The notes beneath the pieces were generated by a model, which saw only the letters and a program-made list of their open reading frames with translations, searched no databases and was not told where the DNA came from. The position numbers were made by a program, and so were the translations under genes. Below, one piece after another: positions 63,584-64,000 of a DNA stretch of 64,000 bases. The DNA comes from Ottelia alismoides (lineage: Eukaryota; Streptophyta; Magnoliopsida; Alismatales; Hydrocharitaceae), in assembly GCA_037367405.1 (NCBI GenBank), contig JAZKJV010010616.1:87501-151500 (forward strand), read 5' to 3'. Positions within the stretch are counted from its first letter, which is position 1. Every line of letters starts with the position of its first letter.

Positions 63584-63790
63584 TGTAACATTCCAAGCTT
63601 AGGTCTCCTGTTTGTTATTGAGGAAAACTGTCCTAGATAACTTGTTGGGTTCGAGTCCTATTGGACCCGTTGATAACAACCTAAACCGCTTAAGTCGAAG
63701 TTGTCAAGTAGTAATCCCCATCACTTATAACTCGCACCAACACTCCGCGAGTTTTAGATGCGGGACTATTTTTGGGATTGGGGTACTACA
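63584..63790 (-). repeat. 3' terminal repeat of the TRIM (207 bp)
   Basis: It begins TG and ends CA on both strands (TGTAAC...TACTACA). On the minus strand it contains AACTTCGACTTAAGCGG near 63705, resembling the AACTCCGAAGTTAAGCG part of plant 5S rRNA. Confidence 0.8.
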
Positions 63791-63950
63791 ACCTCCTCTA
63801 CTCATATTTGTAACATCCTCATTGCGACATCGTCCATCACTTATTTTCATTGACAGTGGCAGATGCACGCTCCAAGTAGCCTTTTCCTCCTATATCTTGC
63901 ATGGATGGCTCCACCTCTCACGTAGCTCTTTCCACTATCAAAGGAAAATT

Positions 63951-63963
63951 GACTCTGATACCA
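63951..63963 (-). other. Primer-binding site of the TRIM (tRNA-iMet)
   Basis: The minus strand reads TGGTATCAGAGTC, complementary to initiator tRNA-Met, next to the LTR starting at 63966. Confidence 0.85.
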
Positions 63964-64000
63964 TTTGTAACGTCCCGGACTTAGGTCTTCGGTTCGTTAA

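Larger units (their letters stand above)
63584..64000 (-). mobile_element. TRIM retroelement, cut by the window edge
   Basis: A 207-bp terminal repeat (63584-63790), TGTAACATTCC to GTACTACA, is followed by only 175 bp and then a second copy of the repeat start, TGTAACGTCCCGGACTTAGG, at 63966. A tRNA-Met primer site (63951-63963) lies two bases before it on the minus strand, and a pyrimidine run CCTCCTCTACTC after the left repeat is the complement of a polypurine tract. The internal part has no coding capacity. These are the marks of a terminal-repeat retrotransposon in miniature in minus orientation. The layout and a 5S-like stretch suggest the Cassandra family. Confidence 0.85.

Overview
The window is nuclear DNA of a flowering plant, a transposon-dense intergenic region with one host gene beginning at its right edge. 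Three things point to this: scrambled and decayed plastid gene pieces joined to retrotransposons, Ty1/copia and Ty3/gypsy elements of plant type (initiator-Met and Asp tRNA primer sites), and a plant cyclin C start with an intron. I cannot place the species.

Layout. (1) 1-7151 is a nuclear insertion of plastid DNA built from non-adjacent plastid segments: trnV-GAC/rrn16 spacer, psbB, trnG-GCC, trnG-UCC exon 1, rpoC1/rpoB, petN, ycf2, psbD and petB. All but petN are broken. (2) 7240-14978 is a decayed copia relic carrying a second copia element (A, 146-bp 5' LTR at 7709-7854). A is split by a 2434-bp solo LTR (9772-12205) and has lost its 3' end. (3) 14979-21942 holds old long-LTR gypsy-type blocks in both orientations, without coding sequence. 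(4) 21938-32604 is a structurally complete copia element (B) with 2.5-kb LTRs and a perfect GATTT target duplication. Its gag and integrase carry stops and frameshifts, while its RT-RNase H frame is open. (5) 32605-54130 is a stack of mostly minus-strand gypsy elements: two copies of a ~4.2-kb LTR flanking a gag-protease relic, a second gag-protease relic, three PBS-like sites complementary to tRNA-Asp, a near-complete tRNA-Asp sequence lodged at an LTR terminus, and a foldback MITE. (6) 54150-61440 is a plus-strand gypsy relic with integrase, 3' untranslated region and LTR-like sequence. (7) 61785-62470 is an L1-type LINE endonuclease relic. (8) 62711-62927 is the first two exons of a cyclin C gene, followed by a TRIM retroelement (63584 to beyond the window edge) that probably lies in intron 2.

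The genes do not form a pathway. The only part likely to serve the host is cyclin C; the rest is inserted organelle DNA and mobile elements at different stages of decay. I found no clearly new multi-gene system. The most unusual signals are the tRNA-Asp sequence, CCA end included, between duplicated LTR ends; the recurrent hairpin plus G-tract module after gypsy coding regions; the TRIM beside cyclin C; and the concentration of premature stops at glutamine codons.
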